A stretch of 35,215 bases of DNA, taken from Alcaligenaceae bacterium (GTDB lineage Bacteria; Pseudomonadota; Gammaproteobacteria; Burkholderiales; Burkholderiaceae_B). The notes under the pieces were generated by a model. It saw only the letters and a list, made by a program, of their open reading frames with translations, made no database searches and was not told where the DNA came from. Where the stretch lies: contig CANCRX010000030.1 in assembly GCA_947380655.1 (NCBI GenBank), forward strand, positions 1 through 35,215. The letters are read 5' to 3'. Shown here one piece after another: positions 16,219 to 24,735 of the stretch; within the stretch, counting starts at the first letter, position 1, and each line of letters begins with the position of its first letter. Both the position numbers and the translations under genes were made by a program.

Positions 16219-17881
16219 GATGTCTTAACGCGCGCCTGAGCACTTTGCCTACATTACTTTTAGGTAGCTCATCACAAAAAGTAATCGATCGAGGACATTT
16301 ATATCGTGCTAGTTGGAGCATGCACCACTCTTTGAGATCCAGTTCAGTTAATTCTGGAGATTTTTTTACAACAAATAGTTTCACAGCCTCACCGGAATGA
16401 TCATCAGGCACGCCAATCGCCGCGCACTCGACCACATCGAGGTGTTCTGAGACTACGGCTTCGACTTCGCTCGGGTACACATTAAAACCGGATACCAGAA
16501 TCATGTCTTTTTTGCGGTCGGCAATAAACACAAAACCATTTTCATCCATCCAGCCAATATCGCCAGTGAGAAAAAAACCATCCTCGCGCAGCGCTTGAGC
16601 GGTTTCAGACTCTGCCTGCCAATAACCAGACATTACCTGGGGACCTCGCACACCTATTTCTCCGTGCACACCGAATTGCACAACTTGCCCCTGCGCATCA
16701 AAAATAACAATCTCAGTCGATGGGAGCGGCAGTCCAACACTGCCAGAAAAGACCTTGCCATTAGTTGGGTTCGCAGCTACCACAGGCGAACACTCGGAGA
16801 GCCCATACCCCTCTATAAGCGGGCGACCTGTCAGTTCAACCCAGCGGCTTGCCACGGCAGGCTGCAAAGCCATGCCGCCCCCAAACACCAATTTGAGATC
16901 TGAAAAATCCAGTCGTGAAAACTCCGGCTTCTGGGTCAAAGAATTAAATAACGTGTTCACCCCAGGAAATATATGCACGGGATATTTACGCCACGTATGA
17001 ATCAGTGCTTGACGGTCTCGCGGATTGATCACCAAAATATTCTTCATCCCTGCATGCATGCCATACAACGCGCACACGGTCATTGCAAACACATGATAGA
17101 GCGGCAAAGCGGCCAACATCGTCAGTGGTTGCGAGATCACATGCCTCAGGGCAGGCATTGCCACTTCCTGTATTTGCAGGACATTGGCAACCAGATTACC
17201 GTGCGTCAGCATCGCGCCTTTGGGCACACCTGTCGTACCGCCGGTGTATTGGAGTGCCGCCAAATCTGCGTGTTTTATTTCTGGAGCGACCCAGGGCATC
17301 GCATGCCCGCTTCTGAGCAGCGACTGAAGACTTAACGCACCAGGCAAGTGCCAGCGAGGGACTATTTTTTTTATGTAACGTGCAACAACATTAACCAATG
17401 CACCCTTGAAACGCCCGAGCAGATCACCAGGAGCCACCACCACACGATGCCTCAGGGCATCGCACCCCTCTATTTTTTCCAGAACATGTGCGAAATTCTC
17501 AAACACCACAATCACGCTGGCCCCACTATCTTTTAACTGCAACTGCAGTTCACGAGAGGTATATAGCGGGTTGACATTGACTAGGACACCGCCCGCACGC
17601 AGCGTGCCAAGTAACGTAACCAGATACGCCGGCACATTGGGCATCATAAGTGCAACCCGAAAACCACGCGGCAAGCCAAGTGACTGTAGCCACTTGGCAA
17701 ACGCCAAAGCATAACGATCAAGCTCACCGTACGTCATTTGCACATCAAAGCTGACAGCCGCAGCACGTCCGGCATGCTTTTTGCATGCCTGATCCAGCAG
17801 ATCAACCAAAGACAGATACCCACCGGCATCAATTTGAGCGGGCATCCCTTCTGGATAGCTTTCGAGCCAAGGCATATGCAT
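16211..17881 (-). CDS. fadD: Long-chain fatty-acid--CoA ligase
   Basis: This 556-residue adenylate-forming enzyme activates fatty acids to acyl-CoA through an acyl-AMP. The P-loop YTGGTTGVPKGAMLTH lies at about 212-227 and GYGLSECSPV at 358-367. The hinge region with LTGDIGWMDENGF and ADRKKDMILVSGFNVYP matches the FadD signature, and the catalytic C-terminal Lys is probably Lys546 in VGKVLRR. Length and motifs match FadD of about 560 residues. Two candidate ATG codons lie 6 bases apart at 17881 and 17875, without a strong ribosome-binding site. The stop overlaps the mnmC start. An 11-base palindrome covers the start codon. Confidence 0.93.
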   Translation of the reverse strand: MHMPWLESYPEGMPAQIDAGGYLSLVDLLDQACKKHAGRAAAVSFDVQMTYGELDRYALAFAKWLQSLGLPRGFRVALMMPNVPAYLVTLLGTLRAGGVLVNVNPLYTSRELQLQLKDSGASVIVVFENFAHVLEKIEGCDALRHRVVVAPGDLLGRFKGALVNVVARYIKKIVPRWHLPGALSLQSLLRSGHAMPWVAPEIKHADLAALQYTGGTTGVPKGAMLTHGNLVANVLQIQEVAMPALRHVISQPLTMLAALPLYHVFAMTVCALYGMHAGMKNILVINPRDRQALIHTWRKYPVHIFPGVNTLFNSLTQKPEFSRLDFSDLKLVFGGGMALQPAVASRWVELTGRPLIEGYGLSECSPVVAANPTNGKVFSGSVGLPLPSTEIVIFDAQGQVVQFGVHGEIGVRGPQVMSGYWQAESETAQALREDGFFLTGDIGWMDENGFVFIADRKKDMILVSGFNVYPSEVEAVVSEHLDVVECAAIGVPDDHSGEAVKLFVVKKSPELTELDLKEWCMLQLARYKCPRSITFCDELPKSNVGKVLRRALRHHE

Positions 17882-17946
17882 GATCTGATCAGTTTTAGGG
17901 TTATTTCCGGTAAATATATTTTTTAATTGATAATACCTTCAGTATT
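17881..17946. promoter_or_regulatory. Divergent fadD/M20-peptidase promoter region with two palindromes
   Basis: The 87-base gap between divergent genes contains TGATC-T-GATCA (17881-17891), which touches the fadD start codon. It also contains AATAC-CTTCA-GTATT (17932-17946), 23 bases before the amidohydrolase ATG, in an AT-rich stretch. Both could be operator sites. Neither matches a consensus known to me for FadR or PsrA. Confidence 0.25.
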
Positions 17947-17968
17947 CTTTTATGGATTCACGATACAC

Positions 17969-19177
17969 ATGAAGCTCCTCGAACCTTTTCTGAACTGGCA
18001 ATCCGAAATTCAGGCCGTGCGCCGCGACATTCACGCCCACCCGGAACTGTCCTATCAGGAGCAACGTACCTCAGACCTGGTCGCCCGATGCCTCGAAAAG
18101 TGGGGGATTACCGTCCATCGCGGACTGGCAGGCACAGGGATCGTGGGCGAAATCAAAGGAACCCCAGCTGGCTCTGAGCAGCTAAGCCCTCGTGCGATTG
18201 GCCTGCGTGCAGACCTGGATGCTTTGCCGATGGAGGAGCTCAACACATTTGCGCATGCGAGCCAGCATCAAGGAAAAATGCACGGTTGTGGGCACGATGG
18301 CCATACCGCCATGCTGCTCAACGCTGCACATTACCTGGCCGAAAACAGGGACTTCGATGGGACTGTTTACGTGATTTTCCAGCCTGCCGAAGAAGCGGGC
18401 GCAGGCGCAAAACGCATGATAGATGATGGGCTATTTGTAAAATTTCCAATGCAAGCCGTCTTTGGTATGCATAACTGGCCAAGCATGCCAGCGGGTCAGT
18501 TCGGCGTGACCGCTGGACCCATTATGGCCTCCAGTAACGAGTTTTGCATCACCATCCGCGGCAAAGGCGCCCATGGCGGCATGCCGCATTTAGGAGTCGA
18601 TCCGGTCATGACGGCCGTGCAGATCGCACAATCACTACAAACCGTGATCACCCGCAACCGTCACCCACTTGAGGCTGCGGTGCTGAGCATCACTCAAATT
18701 CACGCAGGTAGCGCTGATAACGTCATTCCAACCGAAGCGATCATGCGAGGTACGGTACGCACCTTTACCATCGAAACACTCGATCTGATCGAAAAACGCA
18801 TGCGTGAAGTCATTGAACATAGCGCTTCAGCCATGGGAGCCGCCGCTGAGTTTTCATTCATCCGCAGCTACCCGCCCACGATTAACGATGCGAAAGAGGC
18901 CGCTTTTTGTGCTCAGGTCATGAAAGAGATCGTCGGGCCTGAAAATGTTGATGATCACGTTGTCCCAACCATGGGTGCGGAAGATTTCGCCTATATGCTG
19001 CAAGCCGTTCCGGGCTGTTACGTATGGATTGGTAATGGCTCAGGCGCTCATCGCGACGCAGGCCATGGGCTGGGTCCCTGCATGTTGCATAACGGCTCCT
19101 ATGATTTCAATGATGAACTGCTCCCTCTGGGTGCCACGTACTGGGCAAAATTGGCGCAAGAGTGGTTTAAAAGGTAG
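17969..19177 (+). CDS. M20-family amidohydrolase/peptidase (hippurate hydrolase-like)
   Basis: This 402-residue enzyme of the M20D group removes N-acyl groups from amino acids or similar amides with a binuclear metal site. Metal ligands are visible as Cys107 and His109 in MHGCGHDGHTAM, Glu141/142 in QPAEEAGAGA and His168 in GMHNWPS, with a C-terminal His in CMLHNGSYDFND. The dimerisation domain spans about residues 185-300. The ATG at 17969 is chosen because the family begins at about this point (LEPFLNWQSEIQAVRRDIHA); a TTG 14 codons upstream has no support. It is divergent from fadD, with the YeiH-type exporter gene 39 bases downstream. Confidence 0.9.
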   Translation: MKLLEPFLNWQSEIQAVRRDIHAHPELSYQEQRTSDLVARCLEKWGITVHRGLAGTGIVGEIKGTPAGSEQLSPRAIGLRADLDALPMEELNTFAHASQHQGKMHGCGHDGHTAMLLNAAHYLAENRDFDGTVYVIFQPAEEAGAGAKRMIDDGLFVKFPMQAVFGMHNWPSMPAGQFGVTAGPIMASSNEFCITIRGKGAHGGMPHLGVDPVMTAVQIAQSLQTVITRNRHPLEAAVLSITQIHAGSADNVIPTEAIMRGTVRTFTIETLDLIEKRMREVIEHSASAMGAAAEFSFIRSYPPTINDAKEAAFCAQVMKEIVGPENVDDHVVPTMGAEDFAYMLQAVPGCYVWIGNGSGAHRDAGHGLGPCMLHNGSYDFNDELLPLGATYWAKLAQEWFKR

Positions 19178-19216
19178 TATCTCGGTCATTGCTTAATTAC
19201 CGATGATTATTTACTT

Positions 19217-20260
19217 ATGTCTACACCAACCGCTTCCAGCACCTCCGCCTGGCGTGACAAAGTAAATGGCATGTTGTTTGTCGGTTTGCTTGCCGCTGCA
19301 GTGGTTCAACTGGCCGCGTTCCCTGGCATCAAAGCTCTAGGCTTAAGCCCACTGGTCGTTGGTATTGTCTGCGGCATGCTGTACGGCAACTTCCTGCGTG
19401 GCACCATGCCACCTGACTGGGGCGTTGGCGTCAACTGGACCGCCCGCCGTTTATTGCGAATCGCTGTTGCATTCTATGGTCTGAATATCAGCGTCCAGCA
19501 AATTGCCGAGGTAGGTTTGCCTGGTCTGGTTGTGTCGTTTGGCGTGGTGATTTCCGTTTTAGTGGCCGGCACCTTGATTGGCACACGGGTACTCAAATTA
19601 GATCGGGATACCTCCATTCTGACGGCAGCGGGCAGTGCGATATGCGGTGCCGCAGCCGTTCTGGCCTTTGAGTCTACGCTCAAGGCCGCTCCACACAAAA
19701 GCGCAGTTGCCGTGGCAACCGTTGTGCTGTTCGGCACGATTTCAATGTTTTTGTATCCATTGGCCTATCAATTAGGATGGATTGATCTCGATCCACGTGC
19801 TTTTGGTATTTTCCTTGGCGGCACCGTACACGAGGTTGCACAGGTGGTCGGGTCAGCCAGTAATATCGGGCCTGAAACAACTGAGGTTGCAACGATCGTC
19901 AAAATGACACGCGTAGCGTTTTTAGTGCCCTTACTGATTATTCTCGGAATTTGGCTCCAACGATCAGCCAGCCTGATCCGGGCTCCCGGTGAGCCCAAAC
20001 CCAAACTACCTATCCCCTGGTTTGCTATTTTCTTTTTGGTGTTCGCACTGATTAACTCTGCCAACATCATTCCTCTAAACGTATTACAAACCATACGTTC
20101 ACTCGATATCTTTGCCCTGACCATGGCCATGACAGCGTTGGGTATCGAAACACATTTTTCAAAAATGCGCCAAGCGGGTCCTAAAGTACTGCTGTTAGCC
20201 TTCATCCTGTTTGTGATGCTGGCCTTTGGCGGATATGCACTGGTCAAGTTTGCAATTTAG
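19217..20260 (+). CDS. YeiH-family putative sulfate exporter
   Basis: This 347-residue polytopic inner-membrane protein has about ten hydrophobic segments. Characteristic YeiH/UPF0324 blocks are SPLVVGIVCGMLYGN, RRLLRIAVAFYGLNISVQQI, the inverted-repeat-like AAGSAICGAAAVLA and GTVHEVAQVVGSA, and VKMTRVAFLVPLL. Family members are annotated as putative sulfate exporters and some are linked to sulfite or sulfonate metabolism; transport specificity is unproven. No ribosome-binding site is obvious before the ATG, which follows the amidohydrolase stop by 39 bases. An imperfect inverted repeat (TCGGT...ACCGA) lies in that gap. Confidence 0.85.
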   Translation: MSTPTASSTSAWRDKVNGMLFVGLLAAAVVQLAAFPGIKALGLSPLVVGIVCGMLYGNFLRGTMPPDWGVGVNWTARRLLRIAVAFYGLNISVQQIAEVGLPGLVVSFGVVISVLVAGTLIGTRVLKLDRDTSILTAAGSAICGAAAVLAFESTLKAAPHKSAVAVATVVLFGTISMFLYPLAYQLGWIDLDPRAFGIFLGGTVHEVAQVVGSASNIGPETTEVATIVKMTRVAFLVPLLIILGIWLQRSASLIRAPGEPKPKLPIPWFAIFFLVFALINSANIIPLNVLQTIRSLDIFALTMAMTALGIETHFSKMRQAGPKVLLLAFILFVMLAFGGYALVKFAI

Positions 20261-20337
20261 TCTGCCGCAGGAACACAGGCTAAGCATTTTTCCTGCATAA
20301 TCGGGCAATGCCCCACGTTTGACCGATTTGGTATGTC

Positions 20338-21804
20338 ATGACGCAAATCACACCCGATACGTCCGCGTCGATTCGCAGACTAGACCCTGAGGACGCCCAG
20401 CAAGCTCTTGCCCAAGTGCAAGAGCTGCTGCATCGTCACGAGCTAGTCGAAAATCTGGTACATCGCCAAGAGCATGGTGACGAGCGCGCCGTTCTTGTTG
20501 AAGGGCTACTGCAGCGGCAACACGAAGCCGAGCTAAAAGAGCTGGTCAACGACCTGCATCCGGCAGATATCGCTTTTATCCTGGAATCTCTTCCTAATGC
20601 CGAGCGGCAACTCATCTGGCGCCTGGTCAGTGCCGAACACGATGCAGACGTCCTGCTTGAAGTCGATGACTGGGTCCGTGAGTCACTCATTGAGGCCATG
20701 GATCGGCAAGATCTGGTGGCTGCGACCGAAGGCATGGATGCCGATGAGTTGGCGGACCTCGCGCCCGACCTGCCGCCAGACGTCGTTGCAGAGGTCCAAA
20801 AAGGCCTCACGATCGAAGAACGTGCACGCCTGATTGAAGCCATGGGCTACCCTGACGATAGCGTCGGTGGCATCATGGACTTTGAAATGGTGCGAGTCCG
20901 GGATGACGTCTCACTCGAAGTTGTCCTACGCTATCTCAGACACTTGCCAGAACTCCCCGATCACACGGACCAGATATTTGTCGTAGACCGCAACGACAAA
21001 CTACTGGGGACGCTGACCTTGTCATCACTACTGGTCAATGAGCCCGAAATTGAGGTCCGTGCAGTAATGGGCACCGATTACCTGTCACTCAGCCCGCTTG
21101 ACTCTGACTCGGATGCTGCAGGCGCCTTTGAGCGCTATGACCTGGTTTCTGCTCCAGTCGTCGATGACCTGGGTCGTCTGATCGGTCGCGTGACCATCTC
21201 TGAAGTGGTGGACGTGATCCGCGAGGATTCGGATGAACAAGCACTGTCACGCGCCGGTATGCAAGAAGAAGACATCTTCGCACCGGTCATCATGGCGCTT
21301 AAAAACCGTGCCCCCTGGTTGTTGCTTAATCTTTGTACTGCGTCCATCGCCTCGTTTGTTGCCTCACGCTTCGAAGATACCGTCAGTACCATTGTGATGC
21401 TGGCTTTTCTGATGTCTATCGTTGCAGGTATAGGTGGCAACTCAGGCAATCAGACCATGACTCTCATTATCCGGGCCCTTGCCGTGGGCCGAATTACCGA
21501 CAAAAACGTCTGGCAACTCGTCAAGCGAGAAATGCTTGTGACTTTTCTGGTTAGCTTGGTCGGCAGCACGGTTGCAGCGGTATTCGCCTGGGCTATTTCC
21601 AATTCAATTTCTGTCGCGCTGGTCATGATGGCCGCCATGATTTGCAATATGCTGATTGGCGCCATGATTGGTGTGCTGGTGCCTGTTGTGCGCAATCGTT
21701 TTGGCAAAGACCCTGCAATGGGATCCTCGGTACTCTTAACTTTTGCCACAGATTCGATGGGGTTTTTTATTTTCCTGGGTCTGGCTACGATCTTTCTGCT
21801 CTGA
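20338..21804 (+). CDS. mgtE: Magnesium transporter MgtE
   Basis: This 488-residue Mg2+ channel has the full MgtE layout. A cytoplasmic MgtE N domain (about residues 60-165, with LHPADIAFILESLP and DLAPDLPPDVVAEV) is followed by two CBS domains (about 170-290, with SVGGIMDFEMVRVRDD and FERYDLVSAPVVDD). A plug helix and five transmembrane helices (about 320-488) follow, including the pore signature GGNSGNQTMTLIIRALA and the VLLTFATDSMGFFIFLG helix. Mg2+ binding by the cytoplasmic domains gates the pore in characterised homologues. No Mg2+ riboswitch was recognised in the 77-base upstream gap. The stop is 3 bases from the convergent cysteine-dioxygenase-like gene. Confidence 0.95.
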   Translation: MTQITPDTSASIRRLDPEDAQQALAQVQELLHRHELVENLVHRQEHGDERAVLVEGLLQRQHEAELKELVNDLHPADIAFILESLPNAERQLIWRLVSAEHDADVLLEVDDWVRESLIEAMDRQDLVAATEGMDADELADLAPDLPPDVVAEVQKGLTIEERARLIEAMGYPDDSVGGIMDFEMVRVRDDVSLEVVLRYLRHLPELPDHTDQIFVVDRNDKLLGTLTLSSLLVNEPEIEVRAVMGTDYLSLSPLDSDSDAAGAFERYDLVSAPVVDDLGRLIGRVTISEVVDVIREDSDEQALSRAGMQEEDIFAPVIMALKNRAPWLLLNLCTASIASFVASRFEDTVSTIVMLAFLMSIVAGIGGNSGNQTMTLIIRALAVGRITDKNVWQLVKREMLVTFLVSLVGSTVAAVFAWAISNSISVALVMMAAMICNMLIGAMIGVLVPVVRNRFGKDPAMGSSVLLTFATDSMGFFIFLGLATIFLL

Positions 21805-21807
21805 GGC

Positions 21808-22410
21808 TTACATCTGCTCAGCCCAGGGCAATAGATGGTTAACGTGGGTCGAGAGTGATTCCGCATCCACACCATAAGCATGAATGGAAATGGCACGTTG
21901 AGCACTATCATTACTCAACCGGTGGATGAGCTCCAGTCCGGCATTGCCACACACACTCTGCCCTGCTTCCCGTTTAACTTTGTTAAACAAATAAGCCTTT
22001 TTGTGGCTTGCATCCCATTGGTAGTGAGACTCGCATAACTCTCCCATCACCACTCGATATGCGCACCAGGTATGGTGTGCATGAACAGGACTCGCCTGAG
22101 ACGTCCCCCACACAAGCGCTGCAACAGCAAAACGTCCCTCAGGATCCGCATGCAGGACATGGCGGGTATAAGTCTGGTCGGAAACTGGGCGCTCGTTTAA
22201 TACGGATAAAAGCTGCTGCGTCGCCAGCTCCGTTAAACCCGCGTTGAGCGCTTGCCTCACTCCATATGCAACCAGCTCTGTCGGGCCCGAGCATGCTTGA
22301 GCAATTTGCTGCGCTGTACCTGGCAGATACTGCTGCAGCAGGGAGTCCGGTTGGATCCGGGGATACCTTGTATTCAAGGATGCTGAGGTGGTGTGAAGAA
22401 TATTTTGCAT
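21808..22410 (-). CDS. Cysteine dioxygenase-family thiol dioxygenase
   Basis: This 200-residue cupin iron enzyme is predicted to oxidise cysteine (or 3-mercaptopropionate) to the sulfinate. The three-His iron site is visible: His110 and His112 in SPVHAHHTW and His177 in ISIHAYG. Tyr81-Thr82-Arg83 aligns with the YTR of rat CDO, where Arg60 binds the cysteine carboxylate, and Tyr179 aligns with rat Tyr157. This favours cysteine as substrate. The ATG at 22410 is used; a TTG 6 codons upstream is possible. Neither has a strong ribosome-binding site. An inverted repeat covers both codons. It diverges from an Lrp/AsnC regulator, its likely controller. Confidence 0.85.
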   Translation of the reverse strand: MQNILHTTSASLNTRYPRIQPDSLLQQYLPGTAQQIAQACSGPTELVAYGVRQALNAGLTELATQQLLSVLNERPVSDQTYTRHVLHADPEGRFAVAALVWGTSQASPVHAHHTWCAYRVVMGELCESHYQWDASHKKAYLFNKVKREAGQSVCGNAGLELIHRLSNDSAQRAISIHAYGVDAESLSTHVNHLLPWAEQM

Positions 22411-22428
22411 ACTGAATATTCTATGCAA
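22405..22428. promoter_or_regulatory. Inverted repeat over the thiol dioxygenase start, candidate Lrp-type operator
   Basis: TTGCATA (22405-22411) and TATGCAA (22422-22428) form a 7-base inverted repeat with 10 bases between, including GAATATTC. It covers the ATG of the dioxygenase gene. A second inverted repeat, TCTAAA-N11-TTTAGA (22457-22479), lies in the AT-rich part nearer the divergent lrp-like gene. Paired AT-rich sites are usual for Lrp/AsnC octamers, so these are plausible binding sites. Confidence 0.4.
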
Positions 22429-22515
22429 GTCGAAAGAGAAATTATTTGCTTTTTTATCTAAAAAATATCTATATTTAGAATAATCATCTATTTTTAATAG
22501 AAAAAAGAGAAAATA

Positions 22516-22983
22516 ATGTCAATCGATAAAAAAGACCATGAAATCCTGCGTCTATTACAAGCTGATGCGAGCATTTCCATCAATGATCTGGCTAGTGCGG
22601 TCAATCTGACCCCCACACCCTGCTGGCGACGGGTCCAGAAACTACAGGCAGATGGTGTGATTCAAAAACAGGTTGTCTTATGTAACGCGAATAAGTTGAA
22701 TCTCGGCCTCACCACCTTTGTCACGATCCGCACCAGTCAACACAGTGAAGACTGGATGAAAAAATTTGTGGATGGTGCAACCAGCATCCCTGAGATCGTC
22801 GAGATCTACAGGTTGAGTGGGGACGCCGACTATTTACTCAAAATAGTCGTGCCCGACATCAGCAGTTATGACAGCGTTTACAAAAGACTGATCCGCTCAG
22901 TAGAGCTTTTGGACGTGAGCTCTGCATTCGCGATGGAGACCATCAAATGCACAACCGCCTTGCCATTGGACTATACGCAGTAA
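22516..22983 (+). CDS. Lrp/AsnC-family transcriptional regulator
   Basis: This 155-residue regulator has an N-terminal winged helix-turn-helix (residues about 7-55, DHEILRLLQADASISINDLA then VNLTPTPCWRRVQKL). A C-terminal RAM/ligand-binding domain follows (about 65-145, with FVTIRTSQHSEDWMKKFV, the YRLSGDADYLLKIVVPD core and TTALPLDY). AAGAGA precedes the ATG by 8 bases. Genes of this family often sit beside and control a target for amino-acid catabolism; here the divergent cysteine dioxygenase gene makes cysteine or a related thiol the likely effector. DecR (YbaO) of E. coli is a known cysteine-responsive Lrp member. Autoregulation is expected but not shown. Confidence 0.93.
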   Translation: MSIDKKDHEILRLLQADASISINDLASAVNLTPTPCWRRVQKLQADGVIQKQVVLCNANKLNLGLTTFVTIRTSQHSEDWMKKFVDGATSIPEIVEIYRLSGDADYLLKIVVPDISSYDSVYKRLIRSVELLDVSSAFAMETIKCTTALPLDYTQ

Positions 22984-23004
22984 AACTGCCGTGGCTGGGT
23001 TAAG

Positions 23005-24063
23005 TTAGTCCTTAAAAACTTTCTCATGTGACTCTGCGGTCCAGGATTGCATCAAGGTATAGGTCACAGCAAGTGCGACAGGACCGACAAAAATTCCAAT
23101 CAGTCCAAAACTTAACAAGCCACCGATCACGCCAACAAAAATCAGCAGAATCGGCAGATCAGCACCGCGTTTAATCAGCATCGGACGTAATACATTATCG
23201 AGACTTACAATCAGCAAGCTCCAGACAAATAGTCCTGAAGCCATGACATGCTCGCCTGACCAGTACATCCACGCAACCGCAGGGAATAAAACCAAACTCG
23301 GACCGGCCTGAGCAATACACAACATCAGCATCAACGCGGATAACACTGCCGCGTAGGGGACTCCTGTCACAGCAAGTCCAAGACCTCCCAGAAATGTCTG
23401 AACAATCGCCGTCACGCCGACTCCAAGCGCGACTCCGCGTATAGCTTGTCCGGCCAGGATCATGGAGGACTCACCTCTTTCGCCTGCGAGTCGTCGACCG
23501 AAGATGCGCACCATATGGGCCGCCTGCTCACCTGTCGTATAGAGCACCGCTGCAATCACCACAACAAGGAAAAATTGAATCAGCATACCGCCCAAGCCAC
23601 CAAACTGTGACAGCAACCAGCGCCCCGTATCCGCAGCATAGGGGGAAACATGCTCAACCAATCCCGCTGCACCTCCAGCGACAAACTCTGTCCACGTCTC
23701 ATCAAACTTCAGACCGATTAACGGCAAACCTTTGACCCATTCAGGAGGCAGGGGTAAGCCGTTATTGGCGAGATGTTTACCCAAAGTCACCAGCTGATCT
23801 GAGCGTTCAGCAATCGTCCTGATCGCCCACCACAGTGGCAACACGAGCAAAAGCAACATGCCAACCGTCATCACTGCCACAGCAGGCGTGCGTCGACCAC
23901 CGAATATGGATTGCAATTTTTTAAGCCAGGGCCAGGTTGCGACAACAATCATGGTCGCCCAGACGGTAGCCGCCAAAAAAGGGCGTAGCACCCAAAGTGA
24001 TAAACCAATCAGGCCAACGATAAAAAATACCGCCAGCGTGTTTCGTGTCAGGTCATGATGCAT
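23005..24063 (-). CDS. AI-2E family (PerM/YdiK-like) transporter
   Basis: This 352-residue membrane protein has about eight hydrophobic segments: two near the N-terminus (residues 5-45), a cytoplasmic or periplasmic stretch of about 80 residues, and a C-terminal bundle. The C-terminal signature runs through VPYAAVLSALMLMLCIAQAGP and LLIVSLDNVLRPMLIKRGADLPILLIF, which matches the UPF0118/AI-2E transporter family, closest to YdiK. Substrates of most members are unknown. The ATG at 24063 is chosen because the family starts at about this point and GGAA lies upstream; a TTG ten codons earlier is less likely. It converges on the lrp-like gene with 21 bases between stops. Confidence 0.88.
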   Translation of the reverse strand: MHHDLTRNTLAVFFIVGLIGLSLWVLRPFLAATVWATMIVVATWPWLKKLQSIFGGRRTPAVAVMTVGMLLLLVLPLWWAIRTIAERSDQLVTLGKHLANNGLPLPPEWVKGLPLIGLKFDETWTEFVAGGAAGLVEHVSPYAADTGRWLLSQFGGLGGMLIQFFLVVVIAAVLYTTGEQAAHMVRIFGRRLAGERGESSMILAGQAIRGVALGVGVTAIVQTFLGGLGLAVTGVPYAAVLSALMLMLCIAQAGPSLVLFPAVAWMYWSGEHVMASGLFVWSLLIVSLDNVLRPMLIKRGADLPILLIFVGVIGGLLSFGLIGIFVGPVALAVTYTLMQSWTAESHEKVFKD

Positions 24064-24244
24064 AAACAATTCCGATGAAAAGAGTAGCGGCAACCAGAGT
24101 GTACTTGTCTCTGAAATCCCCTTTGAATGAGACGCCTCATGTTTTTACACTTTTAATGATGTCTTTTAAAGCTAAAAACCATTCAATCTGTAACAATAGG
24201 GTCGCTTCACACCCATATTCCATCTTTACTATTTAATCGGCACG

Positions 24245-24673
24245 ATGACCCAACAACAACAAATTATTCAAACAATGCTGGCCACTCCCGTTAAAGGTTT
24301 CGTAGCCAAACGGTTTTTTCATGTCACGGCACCAGAGCGTCATGTGGAAAATATCGTTGAGAAACTTGAGCCAGAGGAGAGTTTTTGCAGCTTCATCTTG
24401 TTACCAAACTCAAAAAAACAAACTGTCGAGGCCCTCATTTGTACAGACAAAAGAATCATCGTCTGGCACAACGAGTTCGCTGAGGACGAGGAAATCTTAT
24501 TAAACGATATTCAATCGACCCAACTCGATGCAGGATGGTTTTCAGGAACGCTACACCTCGAACATACCGAGGCGGGAAAACCTATCACCAGGAAATTTAA
24601 GTGTGAGAAAGAAATAATTTCTGCGTTTGCACAGGCAGTCAACCAAGCAAAAAAGAACACAGTAAGTAAATGA
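24245..24673 (+). CDS. Small PH-like domain protein of unknown function
   Basis: This 142-residue soluble protein has no signal peptide or membrane helix. From about residue 60 the strands VEALICTDKRIIVWHNE, EEILLNDIQSTQLDAGWFSG and TLHLEHTEAGKPITRKFKC resemble a bacterial PH-like (YokE/bPH) fold, followed by a C-terminal helix ending NQAKKN. The N-terminal 50 residues look helical and are not recognised. It stands alone with 181 bases of upstream sequence and a stem-loop directly after its stop codon, suggesting a single-gene transcript. A function cannot be named. The gene call is supported by a good ATG, regular coding composition and the downstream stem-loop. Confidence 0.72.
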   Translation: MTQQQQIIQTMLATPVKGFVAKRFFHVTAPERHVENIVEKLEPEESFCSFILLPNSKKQTVEALICTDKRIIVWHNEFAEDEEILLNDIQSTQLDAGWFSGTLHLEHTEAGKPITRKFKCEKEIISAFAQAVNQAKKNTVSK

Positions 24674-24704
24674 ACCCCATAAGCGGTAAAGCTTTATAGG
24701 GTTC
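24672..24704. terminator. Stem-loop between convergent genes
   Basis: GAACCC (24672-24677) pairs with GGGTTC (24699-24704), and an inner ATAAGC/GCTTTAT stem carries one bulge. The structure begins inside the TGA of the small PH-like gene and precedes the secA stop, so it may serve both strands. There is no long T tract, so the mechanism is uncertain. Confidence 0.5.
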
Positions 24705-24735
24705 GTTCTATTGCAGTGCGCATTGACACAGCCTA

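Noticed and set aside
20261..20337. Possible Mg2+-sensing leader before mgtE
   Set aside because: Only a 7-base repeat (GCAGGAA/TTCCTGC) and a tiny GGGC/GCCC stem are present in 77 bases; this is too short for the known Mg2+ riboswitches.
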